64,000 bases of DNA from Bacillota bacterium (GTDB taxonomy: Bacteria > Bacillota > UBA4882 > UBA8346): positions 48,356-112,355 of the forward strand of contig JAEZFP010000046.1 of NCBI GenBank assembly GCA_023417475.1, written 5' to 3'. Made by a program: the position numbers and the translations under genes. Positions 41,876 to 50,931 of the stretch are shown here, piece after piece (position 1 is the stretch's first letter; each line of letters opens with the position of its first letter). Below the pieces are notes generated by a model that was not told the origin of the DNA, did not search any database, and saw nothing but the letters and a program-made list of their open reading frames with translations.

Positions 41876-42835
41876 ATGAAAAAACTGCTCGTGTCTTTAC
41901 TTACCCTGTCACTCGTTTTTGCAGTTGTGGCTAGCGTTTCCGCTGCCGCGCCAACCGTTTCCGGAACGATTTATTCGGAAGTTTACAGCGACAAAACCAC
42001 CGGTGGTAACGATAACAACGGTGATCGTGTTTTCAACGATATCCGTCTTAAAGTTGCCGGTGCAATCGACGAAAAAACCGAATATACCGTAATCGCACGG
42101 TATACAACGGCAGCAAAAGGTCTTCCTGGTTCAAAATATGTTATCGATCAAAAAACTGGAAATGTTGTCGAGTTGCAAGATCAAGGTACCGCCGGCACTG
42201 GCGAATTCCAACTCCGCGAAGCTTATGGGACCTACAAAAGTGAGATTGGTAATTTCTCTTTTGGTAAGATCCGGGTAAATCCTTCCGTCGTCGATTTGCT
42301 TGATGGCGCTTTTGGTGAAGCCGCCGGACCTGGCACGCTTGTTAACCCCGCTGTAGTTAAATATAGCTACAGTTTTAGTGATGACACCTCCGCTTCTGTT
42401 GCAGTTGTTGCTGCCGACGGCGAAAGTGTAAAAGGCGGTTCGGCCGTTGCTTATTTAAATACCAAAGTTGCGGATGTCAACTTGGCTGTATTTGTTAACA
42501 CCGCTTCCAAAGGCGATCTTGGTTATGGTGTAAATGCTTCCACCACTTTCTTTGATTCCTTAAACCTCTGGGCTGAAGCGGGCCAATATGCCGACTATGC
42601 AAAAACAGCGAAGGATGAAGATCTTCAAACCATCTACTTAGGCGCTTCTTACACTGTTGGTAAGTTCACCTTCGAGCTCGAAAAACAATTCAACGGTGGC
42701 GCTTACGAGCAATGGGGCAGCAAAATCGGTTATGCTCTCACCGATAAAGTTGCCATTGAAGCTTTCCACAGCTCCAACTATGCCATTGGTAACATCGATG
42801 CTGACAACTACTTAAAAGTTACCATTAACTTCTAA
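41876..42835 (+). CDS. secreted porin-like beta-barrel protein
   Basis: A 319-residue exported protein. A signal peptide (1-24, cut near VSA-AAP) is followed by many short amphipathic strands ending in aromatic residues, with acidic turns and few Cys. The C-terminus DNYLKVTINF ends in Phe, as BAM-recognised outer-membrane barrels do. The segment LREAYGTYKSEIGNFSFGKIRVN resembles porin strands seen in diderm Bacillota. There is no SLH domain at the N-terminus, unlike Negativicutes OmpM. A near-consensus promoter, GGAGGAAAT site and strong terminator suggest high expression. Whether it forms a pore is inference; an S-layer or other surface beta protein is the alternative. Confidence 0.75.
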   Translation: MKKLLVSLLTLSLVFAVVASVSAAAPTVSGTIYSEVYSDKTTGGNDNNGDRVFNDIRLKVAGAIDEKTEYTVIARYTTAAKGLPGSKYVIDQKTGNVVELQDQGTAGTGEFQLREAYGTYKSEIGNFSFGKIRVNPSVVDLLDGAFGEAAGPGTLVNPAVVKYSYSFSDDTSASVAVVAADGESVKGGSAVAYLNTKVADVNLAVFVNTASKGDLGYGVNASTTFFDSLNLWAEAGQYADYAKTAKDEDLQTIYLGASYTVGKFTFELEKQFNGGAYEQWGSKIGYALTDKVAIEAFHSSNYAIGNIDADNYLKVTINF

Positions 42836-42850
42836 ACTTTGCTTTACTTA

Positions 42851-42884
42851 AAAAAAGCTGTCCCAAATCGGGACAGCTTTTTTT
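42851..42884 (+). terminator. terminator of porin-like gene
   Basis: AAAAAGCTGTCCC-AAAT-CGGGACAGCTTTTT, a very stable stem with a T-run, 16 bases past the stop. Confidence 0.95.
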
Positions 42885-43152
42885 GCAATTCAAAAAAGCA
42901 ATAATGGCTGAAAACATTATTCACGAACCAGAACATAGCAAAACAGATTCGAAAATTTAAAATCAAACACCCAAATATTCAATCCCGGCGCCAGAATACA
43001 AAATTCACCCACCGGAATTCAAAATCCCGGAAGTTGAAAACAACATTCCGGGAGTAATATTACAATTTAACCAACCAAATTATTAAACCAAACCGCAAAA
43101 TTTTCAAAACGCAACGCCAATATTTAAAAACGAGCCGTTTAACTGCCAAACA
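42885..43152. other. A-rich, gene-free spacer with loosely repeated units
   Basis: The plus strand is strongly biased to A over T and carries recurring TTCAAAAT-like and AATTTAA-like words at irregular 18-24 base spacing, plus a short inverted repeat near 43027-43054 (CCCGGAA / TTCCGGG). No ORF of note. It separates the porin terminator from the dnaB stop. Confidence 0.5.
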
Positions 43153-44496
43153 TCACATCTGATGCTGCCGGTCCAACCCCACGAACCGGCTGTATTCCTT
43201 CTGGAATAACAACTCGACGTTGCCGACCGGTCCGTTACGGTGTTTGGCGATGATCAGATCGGTGACGCCTTTTTTATCGGTTTCTTTGTTATAATAATCT
43301 TCCCGATAGAGGAAGGCGACAATGTCGGCGTCCTGCTCCAATGAACCGGACTCGCGCAGGTCGGCGAGGGACGGCGTTTTATCGGTCCGCTGCTCGACTG
43401 CCCGCGAGAGCTGGGACAGAGAGATCACCGGCACTTCCAATTCGCGGGCCAACGCCTTCAGCGACCGCGAGATCTCCGAGACCTCTTGCTGGCGGTTTTC
43501 GGACTTGCCCCGGGATTGCATCAATTGCAAATAGTCGATGACAATCAGTCCCAAGCCCCCTTCGGCTTTGATCCGGCGGGCTTTGGCCCGGATATCGAAG
43601 ACGGTCACCCCGGGGGTGTCGTCAATATAAAGCGTGGAATCGGAGAGCTTGCCCAAAGCGTGGGACAGCCGCGGCCAATCCTCGTCGCGCAACGCGCCGG
43701 TCCGGATCCGTTGGTTATCGACGCCCGCTTCGGAGCAGAGCAGTTTCAACGCCAATTGCTCCTTGGACATTTCCAAGCTGAACACGATGACCGGAATCTT
43801 CTCTTCCACCGCGACATGCCGGGCGATATTCAAGGCGAAAGTCGTCTTCCCCATACTGGGCCGGGCCGCCAGGATAATCAGGTCCGAGGGTTGCAAACCG
43901 GCGGTCATCCGGTTCAGATCTTCAAAACCGGTCCCGATCCCGGTGACGCTGCCCCGGTTTTCATAGAGGTGTTCAATCCGTTCAAAGGTTTGAATCAGGA
44001 TGCTTTTCAAGCTGACATACCCTTTGACATGCCGTTTCTGAGCGATCTGAAAGATCTGCTTCTCGGCGTCGTCGAGGATTGCATCCACTTCTTCGGCGCC
44101 TTCAAACCCCTGGCGCACGATCTCGGTGGCAGTATTGATAATCGACCGCAACAACGATTTTTCGGCCACAATTTTGGCATAGTATTCAATATTGGCAGCG
44201 GTGGGCACCGCGTTGGCCAATTGGGTCAGATAAGGGATCCCGCCGACTTTTTCGAGCATATTCCGGCTTTTTAATTCCTCGGAAACCGTAATGATATCGA
44301 CCGGTTCGCCGCGACCGTGCAAGTGTTGCACGACCTCGAACAGCATCCGGTGGGCTTCGCGGTAGAAATCTTGCGCGCGTAACAGTTCCAGTCCTTTTTC
44401 AATCGCTTCTTTTTCCAAAAACATCGAACCAAGCGTGGACCGCTCGGCGTCAATATTTTGCGGGGGTATTCTTTCACTGATCGAGCCAATACTCAT
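43153..44496 (-). CDS. dnaB: replicative DNA helicase
   Basis: A 447-residue DnaB/DnaC-type hexameric helicase. The N-terminal domain opens PPQNIDAERSTLGSMFL; the RecA-like domain has Walker A ARPSMGKTT (211-219), the VFSLEMSKEQLALKLL strand, Walker B LIVIDYLQLMQ and the closing SGSLEQDADIVAFLYRED. No intein or insertion. GGAGG precedes the ATG. It stands alone, without the usual rplI-dnaB pairing. Confidence 0.97.
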   Translation of the reverse strand: MSIGSISERIPPQNIDAERSTLGSMFLEKEAIEKGLELLRAQDFYREAHRMLFEVVQHLHGRGEPVDIITVSEELKSRNMLEKVGGIPYLTQLANAVPTAANIEYYAKIVAEKSLLRSIINTATEIVRQGFEGAEEVDAILDDAEKQIFQIAQKRHVKGYVSLKSILIQTFERIEHLYENRGSVTGIGTGFEDLNRMTAGLQPSDLIILAARPSMGKTTFALNIARHVAVEEKIPVIVFSLEMSKEQLALKLLCSEAGVDNQRIRTGALRDEDWPRLSHALGKLSDSTLYIDDTPGVTVFDIRAKARRIKAEGGLGLIVIDYLQLMQSRGKSENRQQEVSEISRSLKALARELEVPVISLSQLSRAVEQRTDKTPSLADLRESGSLEQDADIVAFLYREDYYNKETDKKGVTDLIIAKHRNGPVGNVELLFQKEYSRFVGLDRQHQM

Positions 44497-44626
44497 TGCT
44501 GTCCTCCATTTATCGATCGATGTCGCCCGAACTATTTGCGCGGGAACGATGACTTCATATAATTCGGTATTTTCTCATCATAACCTGCTAGCGACTGAAG
44601 TCAACGTCGTGAAATTTATAACCGCC

Positions 44627-44656
44627 AAAAAAAAAACCGGCCTTGAGGGAGGCCAG
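44627..44656 (-). terminator. terminator after the YnzC-like gene
   Basis: On the minus strand a GGCCT/AGGCC core stem with flanking pairs is followed by ten T, 20 bases past the stop at 44677. Confidence 0.85.
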
Positions 44657-44676
44657 TCCGGTGTCGCGGTTGCCGT

Positions 44677-44949
44677 TTAATGTTCGTGAGGATGAGAACC
44701 GTCGCAATTGCATTGATGACCGTCACATTGATGGCTGTGATGGTGGCGGCGGCGTTGCGGCGTTACTTCATTTCCTTGTTCATCAACGATCTTGAGTTGT
44801 CCCAGCGAATTGTGAACCTGGTTCCGAATCGAACCCAAGTATTCGCGGCGCAACGCATCCCGTTCCGTCAATTCGGCCGGACTTAAGCCGCCCGATTTTG
44901 ATTTGCGATATAATTCATTCAAACGGGCAATCAATGCTTGAAATTCCAC
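44677..44949 (-). CDS. YnzC-family (DUF896) protein with His/Cys-rich tail
   Basis: A 90-residue protein. Residues 1-65 match the DUF896/UPF0291 helical hairpin (IARLNELYRKSKSGGLSPAE, LRREYLGSIRNQVHNSLGQL, IVDEQGNEVTP). The last 22 residues (RRHHHSHQCDGHQCNCDGSH then PHEH) are an added His/Cys tail likely to bind metal, not part of the core family. I start at GTG 44949, five bases after GGTGA and aligned with the family N-terminus. It lies inside the last 35 bases of the glycosyltransferase gene and is translationally coupled to it. Confidence 0.85.
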   Translation of the reverse strand: MEFQALIARLNELYRKSKSGGLSPAELTERDALRREYLGSIRNQVHNSLGQLKIVDEQGNEVTPQRRRHHHSHQCDGHQCNCDGSHPHEH

Positions 44950-46081
44950 TATCGTCACCAACTTTCGACTTGGTTGTGGCGAGCTTCGCCAAATACTCTA
45001 CGACCTCGCGGGCTGCTTCCGGCCGCCCCAATCTGCTCATATTATCCCGGATTTGCCGCAACTCATGCGGATGCTCAAACAAGTGTTCCAACGCTTCACG
45101 GGCTTGCCGGGGATTGGCGACTTCCAAACCGGCGCCGTGGCGGGAAAGAAACTCGCAATTGCCGGACTCCTGACCGGGGATGGGGTATAAAACGATTAAC
45201 GGCAACCCTTTGGCCATCGCTTCGGTCGAAGTCAGTCCGCCCGATTTGGAGATCATCACATCGCTGACGCTCATTAGCTCGTGCATGTTATTGACAAATC
45301 CGAATATTGTGAACCGGTGGCGGGAAGCGGCAGTCGCCGCCGTCAATTTTTCTTTGAGATTGTCATTTTTGCCGCAGATCACCAGGACTTGCAACGGTCG
45401 TTCAACCTGCTTGATCTCCTCCACCAACTCTTCAACCGGCCCCACCCCAAACCCGCCGCTGGCCACTAAAACCGTAGGCATGTCAACCAGGTTTAACCGT
45501 TGCCGGATCGCGTTCCGGTCCAACGCCGCCCGGAACACCGGGTCGATCGGAATTCCCGACGGGTAGACCGCCCCGACCGGGATCCCCATCTCCAACAACG
45601 TCGGGGTTAAATCCACGTGCGGCGTAAAATAAATGTCGACGCCGTCATCCCGCCAAAATTCGTGAGGGTAATAATCGGTTATGCAAGTCGCCAGAAACGT
45701 TTTAAATCCGTGTTTCCGTTTTAAATGGGTAATTATCTCATTGGGTAAAAAATGAGTCGTTAAAACCAGATCCGGCTGTTCGGCCAAGATATATCGTTCA
45801 AACGCCTGACAGTGTTTGGCGTTGGTTACCCGCCGAAACCGGCGGGCCACCCGGTCCGAAGCCCGGTAATCAAGGGAATGATAGAACAGTCCCCATAACC
45901 AGGGACAATGATTGACCATCAAAAGATACGTCCGCGGATAGGTTTTGCGAAAAACCGCGGTCGTGTATTCTAAAACGTCAAACAACCGGATTTCGGCATC
46001 GGGAAAGGTCTTTCCGGCAACTTGATACAATGCCTCGGCGGCCCGACGGTGCCCGGCGCCGCTGTCGGCATAAATGATCAT
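44915..46081 (-). CDS. diacylglycerol glycosyltransferase-like protein (UgtP/MGDG synthase family)
   Basis: A 388-residue GT28/GT-B enzyme. The N-terminal domain has ADSGAGHRRAAEALYQ, the family's MGDG-synthase motif, and FYHSLDYRASDR; the C-terminal nucleotide-sugar domain has VLVASGGFGVGPVEELV, VICGKNDNLKEKL, FGFVNNMHELMSVSDVMISKSGG and TSTEAMAKGLPLIVLYPIPGQE. Members glycosylate diacylglycerol for glycolipids and lipoteichoic anchors. ATG 46081 has no clear ribosome site. A CTG 15 bases upstream would add KKI at the first strand and is nearer an AGAGG. Confidence 0.9.
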   Translation of the reverse strand: MIIYADSGAGHRRAAEALYQVAGKTFPDAEIRLFDVLEYTTAVFRKTYPRTYLLMVNHCPWLWGLFYHSLDYRASDRVARRFRRVTNAKHCQAFERYILAEQPDLVLTTHFLPNEIITHLKRKHGFKTFLATCITDYYPHEFWRDDGVDIYFTPHVDLTPTLLEMGIPVGAVYPSGIPIDPVFRAALDRNAIRQRLNLVDMPTVLVASGGFGVGPVEELVEEIKQVERPLQVLVICGKNDNLKEKLTAATAASRHRFTIFGFVNNMHELMSVSDVMISKSGGLTSTEAMAKGLPLIVLYPIPGQESGNCEFLSRHGAGLEVANPRQAREALEHLFEHPHELRQIRDNMSRLGRPEAAREVVEYLAKLATTKSKVGDDSGISSIDCPFE

Positions 46082-46506
46082 GATCTTTTTCAGGAGACTT
46101 CATTCCTCTCATGACGATTGTTCGGCGGGGACATCCCGGGAAATCCCAACGACGCATTCGGGAACTATGTAGCTAGCGCATAAAATACGGCTAATCTTCT
46201 TGCGTAGCGCTATGGTTACCTTCGATATGGCAAAACAATTCACCAACAACGTGCAAAATGACCGTAGCTATTATTATTATAATTGCTATCCGTTATAATT
46301 GCAAACCGCTTGCCCCATTTTTGCCCCGCCAACGTTACGACAGTTCGTCATCCCTGACTTTTACGTAATGTCATTCACAATCGGTCGTTTGGAATACTTT
46401 TCGTGGTTTTGTGCGAAAAATTTCAATTTCCAGCTAATTTATGCAGGTATCAGCCAAAAATGCGCCGAATTCTCTCAAAAAATCTTACACGATGAGGGTG
46501 GATTCG
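46082..46506. other. 425-base gap with promoter-like sequence
   Basis: No supported gene. TTATAATTGC occurs twice, 16 bases apart (46277-46286 and 46293-46302), offering -10 boxes for the DUF4015 gene. A stretch near 46170 shares only the short word TAGCTAGCG with the dispersed repeats. Confidence 0.4.
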
Positions 46507-47667
46507 TTGGCAAACAAATATTGGCTTCTTTTGTTGATTCCGGTGGTACTGCTTATTTCCTGGCTTACTTTAACCCCGGCCGCTTCTTCCCTGGTGACTC
46601 GAGATGTTTCCCCTTCCAATCATCTGAAACGTACGAAAGCAACTCCAGTTCCAACCCCGGCGGCCGCCACTCCGCAACCGAAGCCGGCAGCTTGGCCAAA
46701 ACCCGAATCGATCAAAGGAATCTACGCAACCGGCTGGATGGCCGGCTCCAGCAAGTGGCTGGAGGAGACTGTCGCCTTTATTAACCAAACCGCAGTTAAT
46801 TCTCTGGTCATTGACGTAAAAGACGATACCGGAACCATCAGCTACAATTCCAACGTTCCCTTAGTCCAAACCCTTGGCGCCGCGGAACGAAAAATCGGCA
46901 ATCCCCAAAAATTATTGGAAACCTTGCGGCAACAGCAGATTTTCCCGATCGCCCGGATCGTCGTTTTTAAAGACCCGTTTTTAGCGCAACGCAAGCCGGA
47001 GTGGGCGGTCCGCGACAGTGCCGGCGGTTTATGGACAGACCGGAAAGGCCTGCATTGGGTCGATCCGAATAATCAGGCCTATTGGGATTATATCATTGAA
47101 ATTGCTAAGGAAGCGATTGACTTGGGCTTCCAAGAGATTCAGTTTGATTATGTCCGTTTCACTAGCGACGGCGATATCAAACGTTGTGTCTATCCGTTCA
47201 GCGACGGGCAGCTCAAACAAGACGTGATCCGCGACTTCTTGCAATATGCCCGCGCGCAACTGAAACCCTATGACATTCCCATCTCAGCCGATATTTTTGG
47301 CCTGACCACCAGCGTGGAAGATGATCAGGGCATCGGTCAGCAATTTGAGAAGATCATCAGCAGTGTCGATGTGGTCTGTCCGATGGTCTATCCCTCGCAT
47401 TACGGTCCCGGCAACTTTGGGTTGAAAAATCCCAATCTCAACCCTTACGACACGGTTTTTCACGCTGTCAACGATGCCCGGAAACGTTTGGAGAAAGCCG
47501 GAAACACCACCACTCTGCTCCGCCCCTGGTTGCAAGATTTTAGTTTAGGCGCTCCTTACGGCCGGAACGAGATTCAGAAACAGATCCAAGCGGTCGAAGC
47601 CGCCGGCGCCAAAGAATGGATCTTTTGGAATCCCAGTTGCCGCTATCAATTACAGAAATACCAATAG
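46507..47667 (+). CDS. DUF4015 putative glycoside hydrolase, membrane anchored
   Basis: A 386-residue protein. An N-terminal anchor (about 3-25), a Pro/Ala/Thr linker, then a TIM-barrel DUF4015 domain (about 70-380). Marks are KGIYATGWMAGS, NSLVIDVKDDTGTISY, ARIVVFKDPFLAQRKPEWAV, GFQEIQFDYVRFTSDG (probable catalytic Asp region), ISADIFGLTT and VCPMVYPSHYGPGNFG. The family is related to GH13-like barrels and is common in spore formers; its substrate is unknown. I prefer TTG 46507 behind GAGGGTGG over ATG 46492, which lacks a site; the frame opens at 46441. Confidence 0.88.
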   Translation: MANKYWLLLLIPVVLLISWLTLTPAASSLVTRDVSPSNHLKRTKATPVPTPAAATPQPKPAAWPKPESIKGIYATGWMAGSSKWLEETVAFINQTAVNSLVIDVKDDTGTISYNSNVPLVQTLGAAERKIGNPQKLLETLRQQQIFPIARIVVFKDPFLAQRKPEWAVRDSAGGLWTDRKGLHWVDPNNQAYWDYIIEIAKEAIDLGFQEIQFDYVRFTSDGDIKRCVYPFSDGQLKQDVIRDFLQYARAQLKPYDIPISADIFGLTTSVEDDQGIGQQFEKIISSVDVVCPMVYPSHYGPGNFGLKNPNLNPYDTVFHAVNDARKRLEKAGNTTTLLRPWLQDFSLGAPYGRNEIQKQIQAVEAAGAKEWIFWNPSCRYQLQKYQ

Positions 47668-47676
47668 TCCGAACTT

Positions 47677-47717
47677 AAAAAGCAAGCGCGGTTTTGCGAC
47701 AGCGCTTGCTTTTTTTA
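47677..47717 (+). terminator. terminator of DUF4015 gene
   Basis: AAAAGCAAGCGC pairs with GCGCTTGCTTTT around a 12-base loop, ending in seven T. Confidence 0.9.
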
Positions 47718-47751
47718 AAATCCATTCTGCTTGACCGGATTTTTAGAACAA

Positions 47752-48432
47752 TTATAGAAACTGCCGCGAACTCTCAAACGACATAATAATATGTTCTTTG
47801 GCGCGGAGCAAATCACGGTCGACCATCGCCTGATGTAAGGCGCGATGATTGATCAACACTTGTTCCGGGCCAATCTGATGGATAGTCTTTTCGATCGGCG
47901 AAGCGAACAGTTGCATGACCACCTTGCTGATCCGGATGAAGGAATCGTTTTTGGACATCTCCAAAACCTTCAAATGGAATTGCAGGTCAAGATCGGCCAG
48001 TAGCTTAACGTCGCCACCCGGAAGGTTTTCCTCAAACCGTTGCAACGCCTTCTCCAGGTCGGCCAGATCTTGCGCGGAGGCTTTTTTCATGGCAAGCTCC
48101 ACCGCATCAACTTCCAACAACACCCGGAGTTCGAACAGTTCATCCCGCGAGCCTTTTTCAATAATCAGATTAAAGATTAACGGATCAAGCATGGATTGTG
48201 ATCCGGAGGTGGCAATAAACGTTCCACCGCGCTTTTTGGCTACCAAAACACCCAATCCGCCCAAGGTTTTTAATGCTTCCCGCAGCGAGGTGCGGCTGAC
48301 ACCAAGCTGCGCCGCGAGTTCCGGTTCCGGCGGCAAGCGATCGCCCGGTTTGAGTTCGCCACGGATCAATGATTGCGTTATTTTTTCGATAATCTGTTGC
48401 ACTACGGTACTGGCATGGATCGGTTGAAACAA
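47752..48432 (-). CDS. FadR-subfamily GntR regulator
   Basis: A 226-residue regulator. The GntR winged helix (about 10-75) has IRGELKPGDRLPPEPELAAQ and GVSRTSLREALKTLGGLGVL; the FCD ligand-binding domain (about 95-220) has LFELRVLLEVDAVELAMKKA and FHLKVLEMSKNDSFIRI, with Asp/His metal-site residues. The frame extends to 48594, but TTG 48432 gives the family start MFQPIH and has GGGGTGA just upstream. Its target is not evident; no catabolic genes are adjacent. Confidence 0.88.
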   Translation of the reverse strand: MFQPIHASTVVQQIIEKITQSLIRGELKPGDRLPPEPELAAQLGVSRTSLREALKTLGGLGVLVAKKRGGTFIATSGSQSMLDPLIFNLIIEKGSRDELFELRVLLEVDAVELAMKKASAQDLADLEKALQRFEENLPGGDVKLLADLDLQFHLKVLEMSKNDSFIRISKVVMQLFASPIEKTIHQIGPEQVLINHRALHQAMVDRDLLRAKEHIIMSFESSRQFL

Positions 48433-48585
48433 TGAATCACCCCGTGAAATCGCGAAACGATCTCTTTCATGATAATGTTTGTCATAATACTTCTCTAAAT
48501 GATAGTATTTTCCTCCTTCCCAGCGGTTAATCATCATTTTGACAATAATTGATCCAGTTGTTTTAAACTCGCTGCAGTCAATCCC

Positions 48586-48630
48586 AAAAAACAAAAACCC
48601 CTCCCGGCTGGAACGTCCGAAGAAGGGGTT
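48586..48630 (-). terminator. terminator of TolB-like gene
   Basis: AACCCCT (48596-48602) pairs with AGGGGTT (48624-48630), the minus strand then running TTTGTTTTTT. Confidence 0.75.
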
Positions 48631-48651
48631 ATGTTGGTTTGCGTAAGCGCT

Positions 48652-49719
48652 TTATTTCGTGGGCAAGGCGGTTGGCAGGGTAATAACCCACACCGCCGGA
48701 CGGATGCTCCGGTAGGTGAAAAAACCGATCTTCCGGCCATCCGGGGTCCAACTGACCGATCCGCCAACTAAACCGACTTTATTGGTGACATAATAGACGG
48801 CGCCCGTATTTAAATTTTTCAGAAAAAGACTGCCCCGATCAAACTTGCCGTTCCCCTCTTTGGTGGTTGACCGGCTGGAGACAAAAGCCAGCCACCGCCC
48901 ATCCGGGGATACGGCCGGAAGCCGGTTGTCACATTCGTCAACCTGGACCGGCTGGGCTAATTTATCATTGGGATTGATCGACCAGATGCTTCCTTTGCCG
49001 AAATCCATCACCTGATAACTTTGGTTATTGAAGGTCACCGTTTTGGGCGCGGGCGTCATTTTGGTATAATAAATCTGACCGTCTTTACCCCAAACCGGCG
49101 TATTTAACAACTCGTTCTCCGTTCCGGCCAACACCCGGCACGTGCCGTCCGCCACATTGGCAATCCATAGTTGGGCACGGTACGGACCTTGGGAACGGCT
49201 GAATACGATTTGGGCGCCATCGGGCGACCAAGAAGGATCGCGGTCTTCCGGGCCGTTGGTCAACTGACGGCCGCCGCCTTCCGGCACATCCTTGAGCCAA
49301 AGCGCCGAAACTACCGCACCATTGGCCGGCTTTCCCAAACTCCGCCGCACCAACACCAATTTCGATCCGTCCGGCGACCAACGCGGCGAATAATCGATCA
49401 ATTGATCGGTATTGGTTAACGGCACCGGATTGGCGATCGGGTCCAGAGCCCAATACCAAATCCGCATCTTGGTGCTTTCTTCACCTTGCATCTTTCCCGA
49501 GTAGACCATTGATTTCCCATTGGGCGCCCAATCGCCGGCCCAGATGTCGACATTATTTGGCAAAAGACGGGTCTCGGTCCCGGCCAGCCCGGGCGCCAAG
49601 GGTTGAATCGCCGGCAAATCCGGGGCCGGCGCGATCTTATCCGCCGGAGCTTCCGCCAGAACCCCTCCGGTTGCGACAAGGCATAATAATCCAAGTAAGA
49701 GGTGAATATGTAATCTCAT
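48652..49719 (-). CDS. secreted TolB-like beta-propeller protein
   Basis: A 355-residue exported protein. A signal peptide (1-22) precedes repeated WD40-like/PD40 blades, each with the SPDGxxL/V-type motif: WAPNGKSMVYS, WSPDGSKLVLVRR, WSPDGAQIVFSRSQ, VSPDGRWLAFVSSR and WTPDGRKIGFFTYR. Such propellers usually mediate protein or envelope interactions; the Tol-Pal partners are not nearby. AAGGAAGG precedes ATG by seven bases. Monocistronic between murB and the GntR gene. Confidence 0.88.
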   Translation of the reverse strand: MRLHIHLLLGLLCLVATGGVLAEAPADKIAPAPDLPAIQPLAPGLAGTETRLLPNNVDIWAGDWAPNGKSMVYSGKMQGEESTKMRIWYWALDPIANPVPLTNTDQLIDYSPRWSPDGSKLVLVRRSLGKPANGAVVSALWLKDVPEGGGRQLTNGPEDRDPSWSPDGAQIVFSRSQGPYRAQLWIANVADGTCRVLAGTENELLNTPVWGKDGQIYYTKMTPAPKTVTFNNQSYQVMDFGKGSIWSINPNDKLAQPVQVDECDNRLPAVSPDGRWLAFVSSRSTTKEGNGKFDRGSLFLKNLNTGAVYYVTNKVGLVGGSVSWTPDGRKIGFFTYRSIRPAVWVITLPTALPTK

Positions 49720-49894
49720 TCCGAAACCTTCCTTTTCAATCTGGGCAAACGGTTGTTCATCAGTCTTTATCGCCCACTGCCTTGGGATGCGTATTTGCAG
49801 TTGAATTCGACATTAACCCGATAGTTCCTTTTCGCGGCGATTAAAATTTCCGCTGGAAAACCACCGCCGACTTGAACGTTCCCAGCCCCTCCCG

Positions 49895-50803
49895 CTACGC
49901 TTCCCCAATCACCCGTATTTCCGGAGCAAGCTCAACCCCATGGCGTTCCCGAATTACCGCGCGGATATGCTCAATCAACGCCAACACATCCGCCGCCGTT
50001 GCCCCGCCCGCATTGACAATGAACCCGGCGTGCTTGGGCGATACTTGGGCTCCCCCGATCCGGAAACCCTTTAAGCCCGCTTGTTCAATCATCGGACCGA
50101 CATAATAACCTTCCGGCCGCCGAAAAACACTTCCGGCGCTCGGCCATTCCAATGGCTGTTTGCTCTCGCGTTGACAGGTTAACTCGGTGATCCGGGCGTT
50201 AGCGTCATCCGGATTAACCGGACGCAGATCAAAGACGGCGCGGGTGATCACCGCGGTTTCATCTTGGAAACGACTATGGCGATACCCGTAGTCCAAATCA
50301 GCCACATCCAACCACGCCAAGCCCCGTCCCGGGTAATAGGCCTCCACCTTGGTTAAAACCCGGGCAATATCCCCGTCATAGGCCCCCGCGTTCATATAAA
50401 CCGCGCCACCGACCGTACCGGGAATTCCGCAAGCAAACTCCAGCCCCGTTAACCCCCGGCAAGCCGTGCCCCGGGAGAGATCGGTCAAGGGTACCCCGGC
50501 GCCGCTGACAGCGATCGCACCGGCAACATTCCATTCCAGAAACTCTCCGATCAAGCGGATCCCGATGCCCCGAATTCCCTTATCGCGGACCAGCAAATTG
50601 GACCCCAGGCCTACCACTAACCACGGCAGCGCTTCCTTTACCGCAAATTGCAGCACCCGCCCCAACTCCGTCACGTTCACCGGCTCGATTAACCAATCAA
50701 TCGGCCCGCCGATTTTGAATGTCGTCAATTCAGCCATCGGATAATTGGCTGTCTGTTTAATTCCCGCAAGAACCCGCGCCGCCCGCTCCTGCCAATCCAC
50801 CAT
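49895..50803 (-). CDS. murB: UDP-N-acetylenolpyruvoylglucosamine reductase
   Basis: A 302-residue FAD enzyme that reduces UDP-GlcNAc-enolpyruvate to UDP-MurNAc. It has FKIGGPIDWLIEP, VVGLGSNLLVRDKGIRG, FACGIPGTVGGAVYMNAGAY, YRHSRFQDE and SKQPLEWPSAGSVFRRPEG with the catalytic Ser, and GLKGFRIGGAQVSPKHAGFI: type II MurB. The ATG at 50803 has GGAGGG eight bases before it; the open frame reaches 50848. No other mur genes adjoin. Confidence 0.96.
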   Translation of the reverse strand: MVDWQERAARVLAGIKQTANYPMAELTTFKIGGPIDWLIEPVNVTELGRVLQFAVKEALPWLVVGLGSNLLVRDKGIRGIGIRLIGEFLEWNVAGAIAVSGAGVPLTDLSRGTACRGLTGLEFACGIPGTVGGAVYMNAGAYDGDIARVLTKVEAYYPGRGLAWLDVADLDYGYRHSRFQDETAVITRAVFDLRPVNPDDANARITELTCQRESKQPLEWPSAGSVFRRPEGYYVGPMIEQAGLKGFRIGGAQVSPKHAGFIVNAGGATAADVLALIEHIRAVIRERHGVELAPEIRVIGEA

Positions 50804-50931
50804 TCCTGATACCCTCCAGTTTCCGGTCTGAGACCGGGTTAGAATCATTTCGTTTGGAAAAACTACTTACGCAATGAAAACTCAACATACGGATAGTATA
50901 TAAAACATCCGCCGAATTTAGTTTACCACAC

